This document shows, one piece after another, positions 54,851-62,822 of a stretch of 64,000 nt of DNA (within the stretch, counting starts at the first letter, position 1; every line of letters begins with the position of its first letter). A model generated the notes under the pieces. It saw only the letters and a program-made list of their open reading frames with translations, did not search any database and was not told the origin of the DNA. Source of the stretch: Winogradskyella psychrotolerans (GTDB lineage Bacteria > Bacteroidota > Bacteroidia > Flavobacteriales > Flavobacteriaceae); assembly GCF_018860565.1 (NCBI RefSeq), contig NZ_JAHKPS010000001.1, forward strand, positions 124,001 to 188,000. Reading direction: 5' to 3'. The position numbers and the translations under genes are program-made.

Positions 54851-55947
54851 TTTCTAATTAATTTTACGATACCTAAATTTTCAATTCCTACATAAATATA
54901 ACCATCGGGGCCTTGTTTTATACTTCTTATGCGCCCCAAGCCGTCTAGTAAACGTTCTTCTTTTATAACTTTATTGTCTTTTAAGGTACACATGTCTAAG
55001 TATTGAAATTTTAATGATCCAATAAGTAAATTTCCGTTCCAATCTCCATATTTATCACTGTTTATAAATGCCATTCCGCTAGGCGCTATTGATGGATCCC
55101 AGTAGTGAAGAGGTTGTTCCATACCTTCTTTTTTTGATATTTCGGTAAATTTTGTGCCGCTATAATTTATACCATAGCTAATAATTGGCCAGCCATAGTT
55201 TTTACCAGAGGCGATAATATTTATTTCGTCTCCACCTCTTGGACCATGCTCGTGTGTCCACACAGCACCTGTTTTAGGGTGTAGTGTCATGCCTTGAGGG
55301 TTTCTGTGGCCATAAGAATAAATAGCTTTTTTAGCGTTGTTGGTGTTTGTAAATGGATTGTCCTCTGGGATTGTGCCATCAGCGTTGAGTCGGTATATTT
55401 TTCCACAGTCTTTAGTGATGTCTTGCGGGTTTTCATCTCTACTGCCACGATCTCCTATGCTAAAAAATAAGTAACCATTTTTGTCAAAAACTAAACGTGA
55501 TCCAAAATGTTGGCCTTTAGTTGTATTAGGTTGAGCTTTGTATAGTATTTGTAAATCAGATAAGCTATTATTTTTTAATTTGGCTCGGGCAATAGATGTA
55601 TTGCCTCCAGAGCCTTCGCCTTTTGGTGATGCATAAGAAAAATAAATCCAACCATTAGTCGTGTAATCAGGATGTAAAATAATATCTAATAAACCACCTT
55701 GGCCACGAACATAGATTTCGGGCAATCCTGAAATAGCTGTCTTTTTTCCATCTTTAAAAAGAATAAGTTCTCCTGATTTTTCAGTAATTAGAATAGAATT
55801 GTCTGGTAGGAATGTAAATCCCCAAGGATTATTAAGATCTGAAACGACAACCTCGTGACTGTTTTTATTGTTAATAGGATTCTTGTCTTGAGCACAAGCA
55901 ATTGTAGTAGTAAGAATTAAACTGATAAAAAGGTGTCTTAGGTTCAT
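54847..55947 (-). CDS. PQQ-dependent sugar (aldose) dehydrogenase-like lipoprotein
   Basis: The product is 366 aa. A lipobox TTTIAC (Cys18) is followed by a beta-propeller with VSDLNNPWGFTFLPDNSILITEKSGEL, IYVRGQGGLLDIILHPDY, RLVFDKNGYLFFSIGDRGSRDENPQD, YGHRNPQGMTLHP and WTHEHGPRGGDEINII. This is the soluble aldose dehydrogenase (Asd/GdhB) family, which oxidises sugars with PQQ. Whether the cell makes PQQ is unknown. The downstream cytochrome c overlaps its end. Confidence 0.88.
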   Translation of the reverse strand: MNLRHLFISLILTTTIACAQDKNPINNKNSHEVVVSDLNNPWGFTFLPDNSILITEKSGELILFKDGKKTAISGLPEIYVRGQGGLLDIILHPDYTTNGWIYFSYASPKGEGSGGNTSIARAKLKNNSLSDLQILYKAQPNTTKGQHFGSRLVFDKNGYLFFSIGDRGSRDENPQDITKDCGKIYRLNADGTIPEDNPFTNTNNAKKAIYSYGHRNPQGMTLHPKTGAVWTHEHGPRGGDEINIIASGKNYGWPIISYGINYSGTKFTEISKKEGMEQPLHYWDPSIAPSGMAFINSDKYGDWNGNLLIGSLKFQYLDMCTLKDNKVIKEERLLDGLGRIRSIKQGPDGYIYVGIENLGIVKLIRK

Positions 55948-55995
55948 GTTTTTTTGTCTTAAAAAAGAATAAGTTTTAAAGTTACTTAAATGTTG

Positions 55996-56024
55996 TTGAT
56001 TTATAAAGAAAAATTATATATTTG
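55996..56024 (+). promoter_or_regulatory. Promoter of tRNA-Pro
   Basis: TTG at 55996-55998 is followed after 18 bases by TATATTTG at 56017-56024 and then CAG. This matches the Bacteroidota -33 TTG / -7 TAnnTTTG promoter well. The tRNA begins 27 bases further on. Confidence 0.65.
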
Positions 56025-56050
56025 CAGTCCGAAAACGGGAAACCAAGATT

Positions 56051-56125
56051 CGGGGTGTAGCGTAGCCCGGTTATCGCGCCACGTTTGGGACGTGGAGGCC
56101 GCAGGTTCGAATCCTGCCACCCCGA
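56051..56125 (+). tRNA. tRNA-Pro (anticodon TGG)
   Basis: Acceptor arms CGGGGTG (56051-56057) and CACCCCG (56118-56124) pair fully. The anticodon stem CCACG/CGTGG closes a 7-base loop whose anticodon TGG is at 56086-56088. The T arm contains GGTTCGAATCC. The 3' CCA is not encoded, so it must be added after transcription. It reads CCA and, by wobble, other proline codons. Confidence 0.96.
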
Positions 56126-56130
56126 CTTAA

Positions 56131-56164
56131 AAAAGAAGCTCAGCATTTGCTGAGCTTCTTTTTT
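56131..56164 (+). terminator. Rho-independent terminator after tRNA-Pro
   Basis: AGAAGCTCAGCA / TGCTGAGCTTCT forms a 12-bp stem with a 2-base loop, followed by a T run, only 6 bp after the tRNA. Confidence 0.93.
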
Positions 56165-56504
56165 GTTTATAGCTTCTAATGATTGTTTTCGCTATAAATT
56201 TTGAATGACTTTAGTTAAAATAGTAAATGTTTTTAAAACATATTTTGATAAAAAGTATGAGCATGTACGGTAACGTAGTCTCTTGATGCTGATTAAAGTT
56301 AAATATGTAAATGGGGTTAATCGGGAGTATTGCTGATTATAGAGTTAAGAGTGAAAAGTAAAAAAAATGAAGCAATGAAGGAGAAATTTTAAATAGTTTG
56401 TATAAAAAAACAGTGCCAGTAAATGGTTTCTGGCACTACTGAAAAACATCAAAAATCTAACCCAATTTTAATGTAATTGTTTATGTCTTTTAATAGGTAA
56501 ATAT
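56165..56504. other. Non-coding stretch between tRNA-Pro and the DUF4625 gene
   Basis: These 340 bases contain no credible ORF, tRNA or repeat of the tRNA end. The only structure found is the - strand terminator at its right side (56404-56437). The rest looks like plain AT-rich spacer. Confidence 0.6.
56404..56437 (-). terminator. Terminator of the DUF4625/TonB receptor operon
   Basis: AGTGCCAG (56412-56419) pairs with CTGGCACT (56430-56437). On the - strand the stem is followed by a run of T. It lies 68 bp beyond the stop of the last DUF4625 gene. Confidence 0.82.
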
Positions 56505-56984
56505 CTAATCTATGATTTTTACATCAATAGAAGTTCTGCTTTGCCAACCTGTTTCATCGGTTACCGAATAAGAGCAATGGTAATCTCCTATATCTATATC
56601 ATCAGGGATAGTGATACTGATGTTAATCTCATAAGTTGTTAATCCTCCTTCGATTTCAAAATTTTCCATATATATGAATGGATTTACGGCACCTTTTATC
56701 GGCTCTAAATCACAAGTCTCTCCTTGGTCATCATGAGTATGGTGATCAAAATTATGATGAAGGTCTAAGCTATATGAAGCTAGTGCTTTGTTGTCTGCAA
56801 CCTGTGCTTTAAAGCTATAGGTTTCTCCTTTTAAGAGTTGTTCGCAAACTTGAGGAAAACCTTCAGTGTAATTAATACTTATAGTAGGCTTTTCTTCATC
56901 GATAGTATTACTGTCGTCGCTGGAACATGAAGTAAAGAGTACTATGACTAAGATTAAATTAAAATATTTGGCAATCCATTTCAT
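56505..56984 (-). CDS. DUF4625 lipoprotein with His-rich loop
   Basis: The product is 159 aa. The lipobox IVLFTSCSSDD (Cys20) anchors the protein. One DUF4625-like domain follows: KPTISINYTEGFPQVCEQLLKGETYSFKAQVADNKALASYSL, a histidine-rich loop LDLHHNFDHHTHDDQGETC, and IDIGDYHCSYSVTDETGW. The six clustered His, together with Asp and two Cys, could bind a metal such as zinc or copper. Similar domains sit in the preceding gene; both follow a TonB-dependent receptor. Metal choice is inferred from context, not from sequence alone. Confidence 0.72.
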   Translation of the reverse strand: MKWIAKYFNLILVIVLFTSCSSDDSNTIDEEKPTISINYTEGFPQVCEQLLKGETYSFKAQVADNKALASYSLDLHHNFDHHTHDDQGETCDLEPIKGAVNPFIYMENFEIEGGLTTYEINISITIPDDIDIGDYHCSYSVTDETGWQSRTSIDVKIID

Positions 56985-57002
56985 GGTAAAAAGTTTAAAA
57001 CC

Positions 57003-57025
57003 GCATAGTATGCGAGATACTATGC
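57003..57025. repeat. Perfect 9-bp hairpin between two DUF4625 genes
   Basis: GCATAGTAT (57003-57011) and ATACTATGC (57017-57025) surround a 5-base loop. It lies within the 55-bp gap between the cistrons and lacks a T run, so it may affect mRNA processing or stability. Confidence 0.65.
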
Positions 57026-57039
57026 AGAATAATTAATGT

Positions 57040-57822
57040 TTAAGATGCTGTAACATCGATATGTGTTTCGTAAGCTTTAGTGTTTCCATCTTCGTCTTCA
57101 ACAGTAAAAGTTATATGATATTCACCTGTAGGTGCAGTTGCTGGGACATCAATATGCTCGTGAAATTCTACTTCAGTCAAGCCGTGATAACCTTCTGAGA
57201 ATATGATTTCAGAATCCCATTCTACTTCACCAGCACCAACAGGAAGACCATGCGCATGTATATCTACTGTAATATCATGAATGCCATTAAGTGCATTAAT
57301 CATAAATTCAGCATGAAAATCGCTTCCTTTAGCTGCAGCAGCATCTACAGAGAAACCACTTAATATGATGGAATCTAAAATCTCTAAATGCCCTTCTATT
57401 TCTGTACTATTTCCAAGCTCATCAATAACAGTTAATTCAATGTGGTATTCTCCAGAAGGAATATTAGTTGGTACATCTACATGTTCATGAAATGTAGGAT
57501 TGATGACTTGATAATTACTCCCTGAGTATTCTTGGAAAAAGTCCCACTCAACTTCACCGTCAGCTAGAGGCAAATCATGAGCATGAATAATAAGTGTGAT
57601 ACTACTTACCACAGCTTCTGCATTTATTTCGGCTTCGATGTGAATATCTGAACCTTTAAAAGCAACCTGGTCTGTGGAGTGTACACTGCCTTCTCCATAT
57701 TCAAAATTAGTTATTTCTGGTGCATTAAGACTAGAAGAGCTGTTGTCGTCATCACTGCTACATGAGTTTAATAAGATACCTAAAAAAACGATAATTGCTA
57801 AAAATTTAAAATTTGATTTCAT
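57040..57822 (-). CDS. Lipoprotein with two DUF4625 domains
   Basis: The start chosen is ATG 57822 (260 aa), which leaves a proper lipoprotein signal (KSNFKFLAIIVFLGILLNSC, Cys21); the longer frame adds 12 unlikely residues. Two tandem domains share IHAHxLP, GEVEWD, FHEHxDVP and GEYHI, so the second is a duplication of the first. The paired histidines in IHAH and FHEH are metal-ligand candidates. It is encoded just after a TonB-dependent receptor, suggesting a surface or periplasmic substrate-binding role; that role is inferred. Confidence 0.75.
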   Translation of the reverse strand: MKSNFKFLAIIVFLGILLNSCSSDDDNSSSSLNAPEITNFEYGEGSVHSTDQVAFKGSDIHIEAEINAEAVVSSITLIIHAHDLPLADGEVEWDFFQEYSGSNYQVINPTFHEHVDVPTNIPSGEYHIELTVIDELGNSTEIEGHLEILDSIILSGFSVDAAAAKGSDFHAEFMINALNGIHDITVDIHAHGLPVGAGEVEWDSEIIFSEGYHGLTEVEFHEHIDVPATAPTGEYHITFTVEDEDGNTKAYETHIDVTAS

Positions 57823-57881
57823 AAGATTTGTTGTAATGTTTAAAGTGTTTGTTTTCATTGTTTTTGATTTATTTGTGGTTA

Positions 57882-60251
57882 TTAAAATGTTTGTGTTAAT
57901 GCTATTGAGATGTTTCTTCCAGCTTCTGGCACATCGATTAAACGGTAAAAGCTGGTGTGGTCGTAATATTTAGTATTGAAGACGTTATTGAGTTTAAACT
58001 TTATTTCTAGTGGTTGTTGAGTTTTAAAAACATTTATGTTTGAGAGTAATACCATGTTTAGGACCTGGTAGCCTTCTGTTTGTTCTTCTGGTGGGACAAT
58101 CTCATCTTGTGCTGCCGTAATTCTATAATCGGCACTAAGCTGTGGTTGTTTAAAAAAGAATATATCTTTAAATTGATAGCTAGCGGAGAATAGTCCTGAC
58201 AAAGGCGGTGAAAATGGAATGGTAAACCCTTCTTTAGGACCACTAGTTTGTTTAGAGTAAACGTATTCAGCAGAAGCATCTAATTTTAAATTAGGAATAA
58301 TACTAGTACTCGCTCTTAATTCTCCACCCGCTCTAAATACCTTGTTTTGTGTGTATTCGTAAATTTGTAATGTCTCATAATAATTTGAAGTCGGATTCAG
58401 GTAAATAAAATTTTCGAAAAAATTGACGAATGGACTAACTCCGATGCTAAAATCCTTTGTGGTGTGGTCGATATCAATATCTAATTGATAAGATTCTTCA
58501 GGATCTAAATTGAGATTACCTTGCTCATAGCGGTACATGTGATAATTCACACCATCTGAGGCTAATTCATTAGGTAAAGGCATTCTAAAACTCTTTCCTA
58601 CATTTATTTTAAAGGTGGTATGGTTTAGAATATAACTTAAGCCTACAGAAGCGCTAATATTTCCAAAATTTAGTGTTTTGTCTTGTGCTCTTTGTAAATA
58701 CACATACGAAGTACTACCATTGGCATTGTTAATGGTAGAAGGGTACCAATCAAAATACGATTTGCTATTTATTTGTCCGAAATCATAACGTACACCTGCT
58801 AAAAGATGTAAGTCTGAATTGATTTCAAACTGATCAAAAGCAAAAGCTCCAATAGTGAAACGTGTATATTCAGGTATTAAAAATCCCCAGCCGCCAATGT
58901 TATTATCTTGAAATTCTACATTGATACCGGTAACAATATGATGATCATCAATTATTGTAAAGGCATCTTTGACATTCAGGGATAACGTATTTTTTTGAAA
59001 ACTACGTTCCTTGCTATTTGAAGGTGTTGGCATATAACCATGCGGTATTGGTTCGGAATGTTCCTCTCTTAAATTATTTTGAAAACCGAAATCGAGATTA
59101 ATACTGTGCTTATCTAAAGCTATTGACGTGTTATTCGTGATTTTAAAATGGTTCACCTTATGGTAAGGCAGATCAATATCTCTATTAGACTGGTCGTAAT
59201 CAATGCGCGATGTTCTCACTTCTAAACCATGGGCATTAGCAAAAAAGCCGTTTTTAGCATTAACATTACTAATTGTGGTTTCTGTCGTTATACGGTTTGA
59301 AATATACCCGACACTTATACTAGCGTTAGCTTCTTTTCCTGCGGTGTTACGTAGATTGTTGCCGTGTAGCGTAAAGATGTAATTTTCGTAATTAATATGG
59401 TCTGTAGGAACTTTGTAATCCCCATAATCTCTATAAGTGAGGCGTCCACGGTAAAACCATTTAGTTTTTCTGGCTTGTATTCCTGCAGAAATCCCTAATA
59501 AATCATTATTGCTTTCGCCCAAAAGGTTAATTTCTCCACTAAAGGAATGCGTTAATGGAATAGCATTGGGTTGAATATCTACAACTCCAGCAATAGCATC
59601 AGAACCATAAACCAAAGACGCAGGTCCTTTTACAATCTGAATGTTTTCAATGCCATATTGGTCTATTTCTAAACCATGATCATTTCCCCATTGTTGCGCT
59701 TCGTGTTTTATACCATTTTGAACCACAGCAACCCTATTAAATCCTAAACCTCTAATGACAGGTTTAGATTGTCCGGAGCCAATTTTAATAGTACTTACAC
59801 CCGGAATTTTACTGAGGGTTTGCATCAAGCTATTTTCTCTGTTGGAGGTAAGAAATTCTTTAGAGACCAATTGAGACACTATAGGGGATTCTTTATGTTC
59901 TCGATTTTTAGTTTTTCCGTTGACCTTTATTTCATCGAGTTGGGTGGTAGATTCCTCTAATAAAATTTTAAGGTATTCGCCGTTTATGCTTGCCTTAATA
60001 TTAACCGTTTTAGACGTGTAACCTAAATGTGAGATTGTAAAGGAGTAGGTGCCTTCAGTTACGTTATGGATGTTGAATGTTCCAGAAGCAGATGAAACCG
60101 CATGAAGATTTTCGCCAATAATAGTGGCACCTTCTATAGGTTGTAAGGTGTTTTTGCTTATTACGGATCCTTTTATTTGAAAGGAATTTTGTGCAATAGC
60201 GATTGTGCTTAGGCTAAAAAATAGCCATAAGCTCAGGGTTTTGTATAACAT
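57882..60251 (-). CDS. TonB-dependent outer membrane receptor, probable metal transporter
   Basis: ATG 60251 gives 789 aa; the frame extends upstream only through a TTG. A signal peptide (ending AIAQ) is followed by a carboxypeptidase-like beta-sandwich (FQIKGSVISKNTLQPIEGATI), a TonB plug (IPGVSTIKIGSGQSKPVIRGLGFNRV, then NDHGLEIDQYGIENIQIVKGPASLVYGSDAIAGVVDI) and a 22-strand barrel ending RNISIALTQTF. Histidines in the plug (HEAQQWGNDHG) and its neighbours suggest transport of a metal such as zinc. It is downstream of MerC and a small CxxC protein and upstream of two DUF4625 lipoproteins. Confidence 0.85.
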   Translation of the reverse strand: MLYKTLSLWLFFSLSTIAIAQNSFQIKGSVISKNTLQPIEGATIIGENLHAVSSASGTFNIHNVTEGTYSFTISHLGYTSKTVNIKASINGEYLKILLEESTTQLDEIKVNGKTKNREHKESPIVSQLVSKEFLTSNRENSLMQTLSKIPGVSTIKIGSGQSKPVIRGLGFNRVAVVQNGIKHEAQQWGNDHGLEIDQYGIENIQIVKGPASLVYGSDAIAGVVDIQPNAIPLTHSFSGEINLLGESNNDLLGISAGIQARKTKWFYRGRLTYRDYGDYKVPTDHINYENYIFTLHGNNLRNTAGKEANASISVGYISNRITTETTISNVNAKNGFFANAHGLEVRTSRIDYDQSNRDIDLPYHKVNHFKITNNTSIALDKHSINLDFGFQNNLREEHSEPIPHGYMPTPSNSKERSFQKNTLSLNVKDAFTIIDDHHIVTGINVEFQDNNIGGWGFLIPEYTRFTIGAFAFDQFEINSDLHLLAGVRYDFGQINSKSYFDWYPSTINNANGSTSYVYLQRAQDKTLNFGNISASVGLSYILNHTTFKINVGKSFRMPLPNELASDGVNYHMYRYEQGNLNLDPEESYQLDIDIDHTTKDFSIGVSPFVNFFENFIYLNPTSNYYETLQIYEYTQNKVFRAGGELRASTSIIPNLKLDASAEYVYSKQTSGPKEGFTIPFSPPLSGLFSASYQFKDIFFFKQPQLSADYRITAAQDEIVPPEEQTEGYQVLNMVLLSNINVFKTQQPLEIKFKLNNVFNTKYYDHTSFYRLIDVPEAGRNISIALTQTF

Positions 60252-60272
60252 AATATGATACAATAAGATTTG

Positions 60273-60297
60273 TAGGATTCGTCAAACGGACGACCTA
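60273..60297 (-). promoter_or_regulatory. Leader hairpin upstream of the TonB receptor start
   Basis: TAGG..TCGTC and GACGACCTA form a 9-bp stem with a 2-base bulge and an AAACG loop, 22-46 bases before the ATG on the - strand transcript. No T run follows. It might modulate translation; this is inferred. Confidence 0.35.
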
Positions 60298-60503
60298 TTA
60301 TAAAATCTATTTGGTTTGAATGAAATCGGGTTTTCTATAACGAATCAAATGATTTAAATAGCTAAAGTTTAACTTCACTATGGATGAAGACGTCTAAACG
60401 CATTAAATCTAAATCATAGGGTCTCTGAGTATCTAGATATTGAAGATTATAATTCTAAAATGGAATTAAATGCTTCAAAGCTAAAAGGTATATATAGAGA
60501 GAC

Positions 60504-60797
60504 TTATAGTGAAAAGGGAGGAGGTCTACAAAATAGTTGACTAGAAGTAATAGTATTAGGAGTTACAAAACAGTAATCGATTAAGTTGTCTCTAACGATG
60601 ACCAATTCTGTATTTTCAATGTAAAACTCTTGTGCCTCTGGAGTTAGGGTAGGTGTTACATTGTGAATTGTAGCATAATCACAAACTTCACAATGTAACT
60701 CTTGGTCCTTATCCTCATTGTGAGTCAAGGCGTGAAGCCCAATCATTTTTAAGGAAAGAAAAAGAATAATAAAGAAGTATGTGATGTTGTTCTTCAT
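60504..60797 (-). CDS. Small exported CxxC protein with PPP tail, unknown
   Basis: The product is 97 aa. A signal sequence or anchor (NITYFFIILFLSLKMIGLHAL) is followed by THNEDKDQELHCEVCDYATIHN, a His and CxxC cluster, and a tail ending LFCRPPPFSL. It resembles small exported Bacteroidota proteins accompanying metal receptors. A metal-handling role is inferred from the Cys/His content and its position between merC-like and TonB-receptor genes. A 252-bp gap follows before the receptor. Confidence 0.65.
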   Translation of the reverse strand: MKNNITYFFIILFLSLKMIGLHALTHNEDKDQELHCEVCDYATIHNVTPTLTPEAQEFYIENTELVIVRDNLIDYCFVTPNTITSSQLFCRPPPFSL

Positions 60798-60845
60798 TTA
60801 GTAATTAAAATATTTAAGTTTTTAAATTTTTTTAATAAGTTTTAA

Positions 60846-61235
60846 TTAGTGATTTTGCTTAGCCGCTATGCGTAATAATTTCCAATTCACATAATGTGCT
60901 AAAGCCAGTAAACTTGCACCTATAACTGTATTGCTAACCTCCCATAAATTTGTGAGGTGAAGTCTGCCTAAAGCTATAAATGCAAACCCTAATAAAGCAA
61001 TATTTAAAGGTTTGTTTTTGTGGTGAATTGTTTTATAACTTGGCCAAAGCGAGGTTAATAAAAACACAATTCCTAAACTAATGAATACCCATTCAATGAT
61101 TGGATTATTTAAAAAATATAAGCTACTCAATGAAGAAAACGAAAGTAAAATAGGGAATATAGCACAATGAATGGCACAAATTAAAGAGCTTGATAATGCT
61201 ATAATATCTAAGGTGTTGGTTTTTGATTTATTCAT
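60846..61235 (-). CDS. MerC-domain membrane protein
   Basis: The product is 129 aa with four hydrophobic helices. The MerC signature is seen as ALSSSLICAIHCAIFPILLSF, with two Cys (about 19 and 24) and a His in the first helix. MerC proteins move mercury or, more widely in Bacteroidota, are tied to other divalent metals. It is the first gene of the - strand unit reading into the TonB receptor and is divergent from the Fur-family gene. Confidence 0.85.
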   Translation of the reverse strand: MNKSKTNTLDIIALSSSLICAIHCAIFPILLSFSSLSSLYFLNNPIIEWVFISLGIVFLLTSLWPSYKTIHHKNKPLNIALLGFAFIALGRLHLTNLWEVSNTVIGASLLALAHYVNWKLLRIAAKQNH

Positions 61236-61285
61236 TTCCTTTAACTTTAATGAGTTTAAAAGCGACTATGTCGCATTACTAGGTT

Positions 61286-61342
61286 TTGCAAATATATTAT
61301 TTATTTATAATATTGCAATGATGTTGCAATAAATTATTGCAA
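61286..61342. promoter_or_regulatory. TTGCAA operator cluster between MerC and the Fur-family gene
   Basis: Four TTGCAA palindromes are at 61286-61291, 61313-61318, 61324-61329 and 61337-61342. The middle two form a perfect 7-5-7 inverted repeat (ATTGCAA tgatg TTGCAAT, 61312-61330), 29 bases before the regulator ATG. A 5-3-5 repeat GCGAC-TAT-GTCGC is also at 61262-61274. The most likely reader is the adjacent Fur-family protein; that link is inferred. Confidence 0.6.
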
Positions 61343-61358
61343 ATAAATCGCATTAATA

Positions 61359-61733
61359 ATGAAAAGAAGAAATACACCTACTAAAGAAGCCGTTTTAAGT
61401 GTTATTACTAAATCCGGACAAGCCATGAGTCAGGATGCGATTGAAGGCGAAATTTCTATTGATATCAATAGGGCAACAATCTATCGTGTGTTAAATCGTT
61501 TTTGTGAGGATGGTGTGTTACACAAAGTTATTGCAGAAGATAGTAAACAATATTTTGCCTTATGCGACGGCTGTGATGAAACACATCAAAAGCATCAACA
61601 TTTTCATTTTAAATGTACGGTTTGTGAAACATTAGAATGTCTTCCAAATGAAGTTAATTATTCAATTCCAAGCGGTTATCATGTAGAGCATGTAAATTGT
61701 GTTTTAACAGGAGTATGTAAAAAGTGTTCTTAG
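61359..61733 (+). CDS. Fur/Zur-family metal-responsive repressor
   Basis: The product is 124 aa. The DNA-binding part has PTKEAVLSVITKSGQAMSQDAIEGEISIDINRATIYRVLNRFCEDGVLHK. The metal region holds CDGCDETHQKHQHFHFKCTVCETLEC and CVLTGVCKKC; the structural-zinc CxxC pair and a His-rich stretch are of Zur/Fur type. The second Cys set fits a zinc or iron sensor. It is divergent from the MerC/TonB unit, with a cluster of TTGCAA sites between them. Zinc sensing is the leading guess, not proved. Confidence 0.88.
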   Translation: MKRRNTPTKEAVLSVITKSGQAMSQDAIEGEISIDINRATIYRVLNRFCEDGVLHKVIAEDSKQYFALCDGCDETHQKHQHFHFKCTVCETLECLPNEVNYSIPSGYHVEHVNCVLTGVCKKCS

Positions 61734-62755
61734 TCTTCAAAACCTAAAAATTCAACATCACTTAGGGTTTTCATAAACGCAATTAAATCTATTTTTTCTT
61801 GAGCTGTAAGTGGGATTCTATTGTTATTATCTTTTAAAATAGGGTCGAGGTTATCTGCCTCTAATACTCCGTTATCTAAATAATCGAGTAGGTCTTCTAA
61901 AGTTGCAAATTGTCCGAAGCTGCCGTAAGGAGCAGTATATTCTATATTTCTTAAACTAGGCACTCTAAAACGCATATAATCTTCAACAAGACCTGTAATT
62001 CTTGTACGTCCACCTTCTTCCGGATCCGGATTTATAGGGAATCCAATATTTCTAAAACTTTGATCCGTGAATAATTCTGTACTGTGACAGCTGATACATT
62101 TATCTTGAAAAACAGCATAACCTTGTGCTTCACTTGTTGTAAATGTTTCACCTTCATTGCGTTTTACTTTATCGTATTTACTGTTTGAAGATATGAGCGT
62201 GTATTCATATTGCGCAATACTATTGTAAATACCATCTGCCGTAATACCTTCACCTTCAAATGCCTTATTAAAAAGCTCTATATAAGATGGATCTGTTTCA
62301 AGTTTACCTATCACTTCTAAAATTGAAGAATCCATTTCTTCATGTGTAATAATAGGCACTAATGGCTGATCTTCTAATTGAAGTTTATTACCATCCCAAT
62401 TATAAAACTGCATAAACGCCATGTTTTGAACAGGTGGTGCATTACGAAGTCCTATGCGTCCTTCGATACCGATTCCCTTAGGGTTATGATCTGCAAAAGC
62501 ACTTTCTTGTATGTGGCAACTTGAACAGGAAATGGTGTTGTCTGCACTTAGTTGTCTGTCAAAGAATAATTTTTCACCTAATTCAACTCCATATTGCGTT
62601 GGCATATTATTGTAAACCGAACTGTTTAATTCTGGGAAATCAACAGGAATATCTAGTGCTAATTCAGGGTTTTTATATGTAATGGGCTCAGTGTCATCAG
62701 TGCTACATCCTATAAATAAAAGGATAAAAGCGATACTTCGTATTAGTTTTTTCAT
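61730..62755 (-). CDS. Dihaem cytochrome c peroxidase / MauG-MbnH-like lipoprotein
   Basis: The product is 341 aa. The lipobox ILLFIGC (Cys17) is followed by a dihaem CCP/MauG domain with haem motifs CSSCH (77-81) and CISCH (220-224). GLRNAPPVQNMAFMQFYNWDG and the PSLRNIEYTAPYGSFGQFATLEDLLDYLDNG stretch are typical of MauG-like members. It follows an MbnP-like gene with 67 bp between them, the arrangement of MbnH, which oxidises a tryptophan of MbnP. It overlaps the Fur-family stop by 4 bp, tail to tail. Confidence 0.88.
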   Translation of the reverse strand: MKKLIRSIAFILLFIGCSTDDTEPITYKNPELALDIPVDFPELNSSVYNNMPTQYGVELGEKLFFDRQLSADNTISCSSCHIQESAFADHNPKGIGIEGRIGLRNAPPVQNMAFMQFYNWDGNKLQLEDQPLVPIITHEEMDSSILEVIGKLETDPSYIELFNKAFEGEGITADGIYNSIAQYEYTLISSNSKYDKVKRNEGETFTTSEAQGYAVFQDKCISCHSTELFTDQSFRNIGFPINPDPEEGGRTRITGLVEDYMRFRVPSLRNIEYTAPYGSFGQFATLEDLLDYLDNGVLEADNLDPILKDNNNRIPLTAQEKIDLIAFMKTLSDVEFLGFED

Positions 62756-62777
62756 TTTGCTATAAAACTATAATAGA

Positions 62778-62806
62778 GTCGGCTATGGTGTTTTATCATG
62801 GCCGAC
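62778..62806 (-). promoter_or_regulatory. Hairpin between MbnP- and MbnH-like genes
   Basis: GTCGGC (62778-62783) and GCCGAC (62801-62806) pair; after one non-Watson-Crick T-G pair, ATG/CAT pair too, around a 9-base loop. It is in the 67-bp gap. With no good U tract, an attenuator or mRNA-stability role is possible. Confidence 0.55.
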
Positions 62807-62822
62807 CCATTAATTTTTAGAT

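Noticed and set aside
56051..56504. Possible integration site at tRNA-Pro
   Set aside because: No repeat of the tRNA 3' end is visible elsewhere in the window and no integrase is nearby; the terminator directly follows the tRNA.
60802..60848. AT-rich inverted repeat near the MerC stop
   Set aside because: It is composed entirely of A and T, overlaps the MerC stop, and gives no stable stem.
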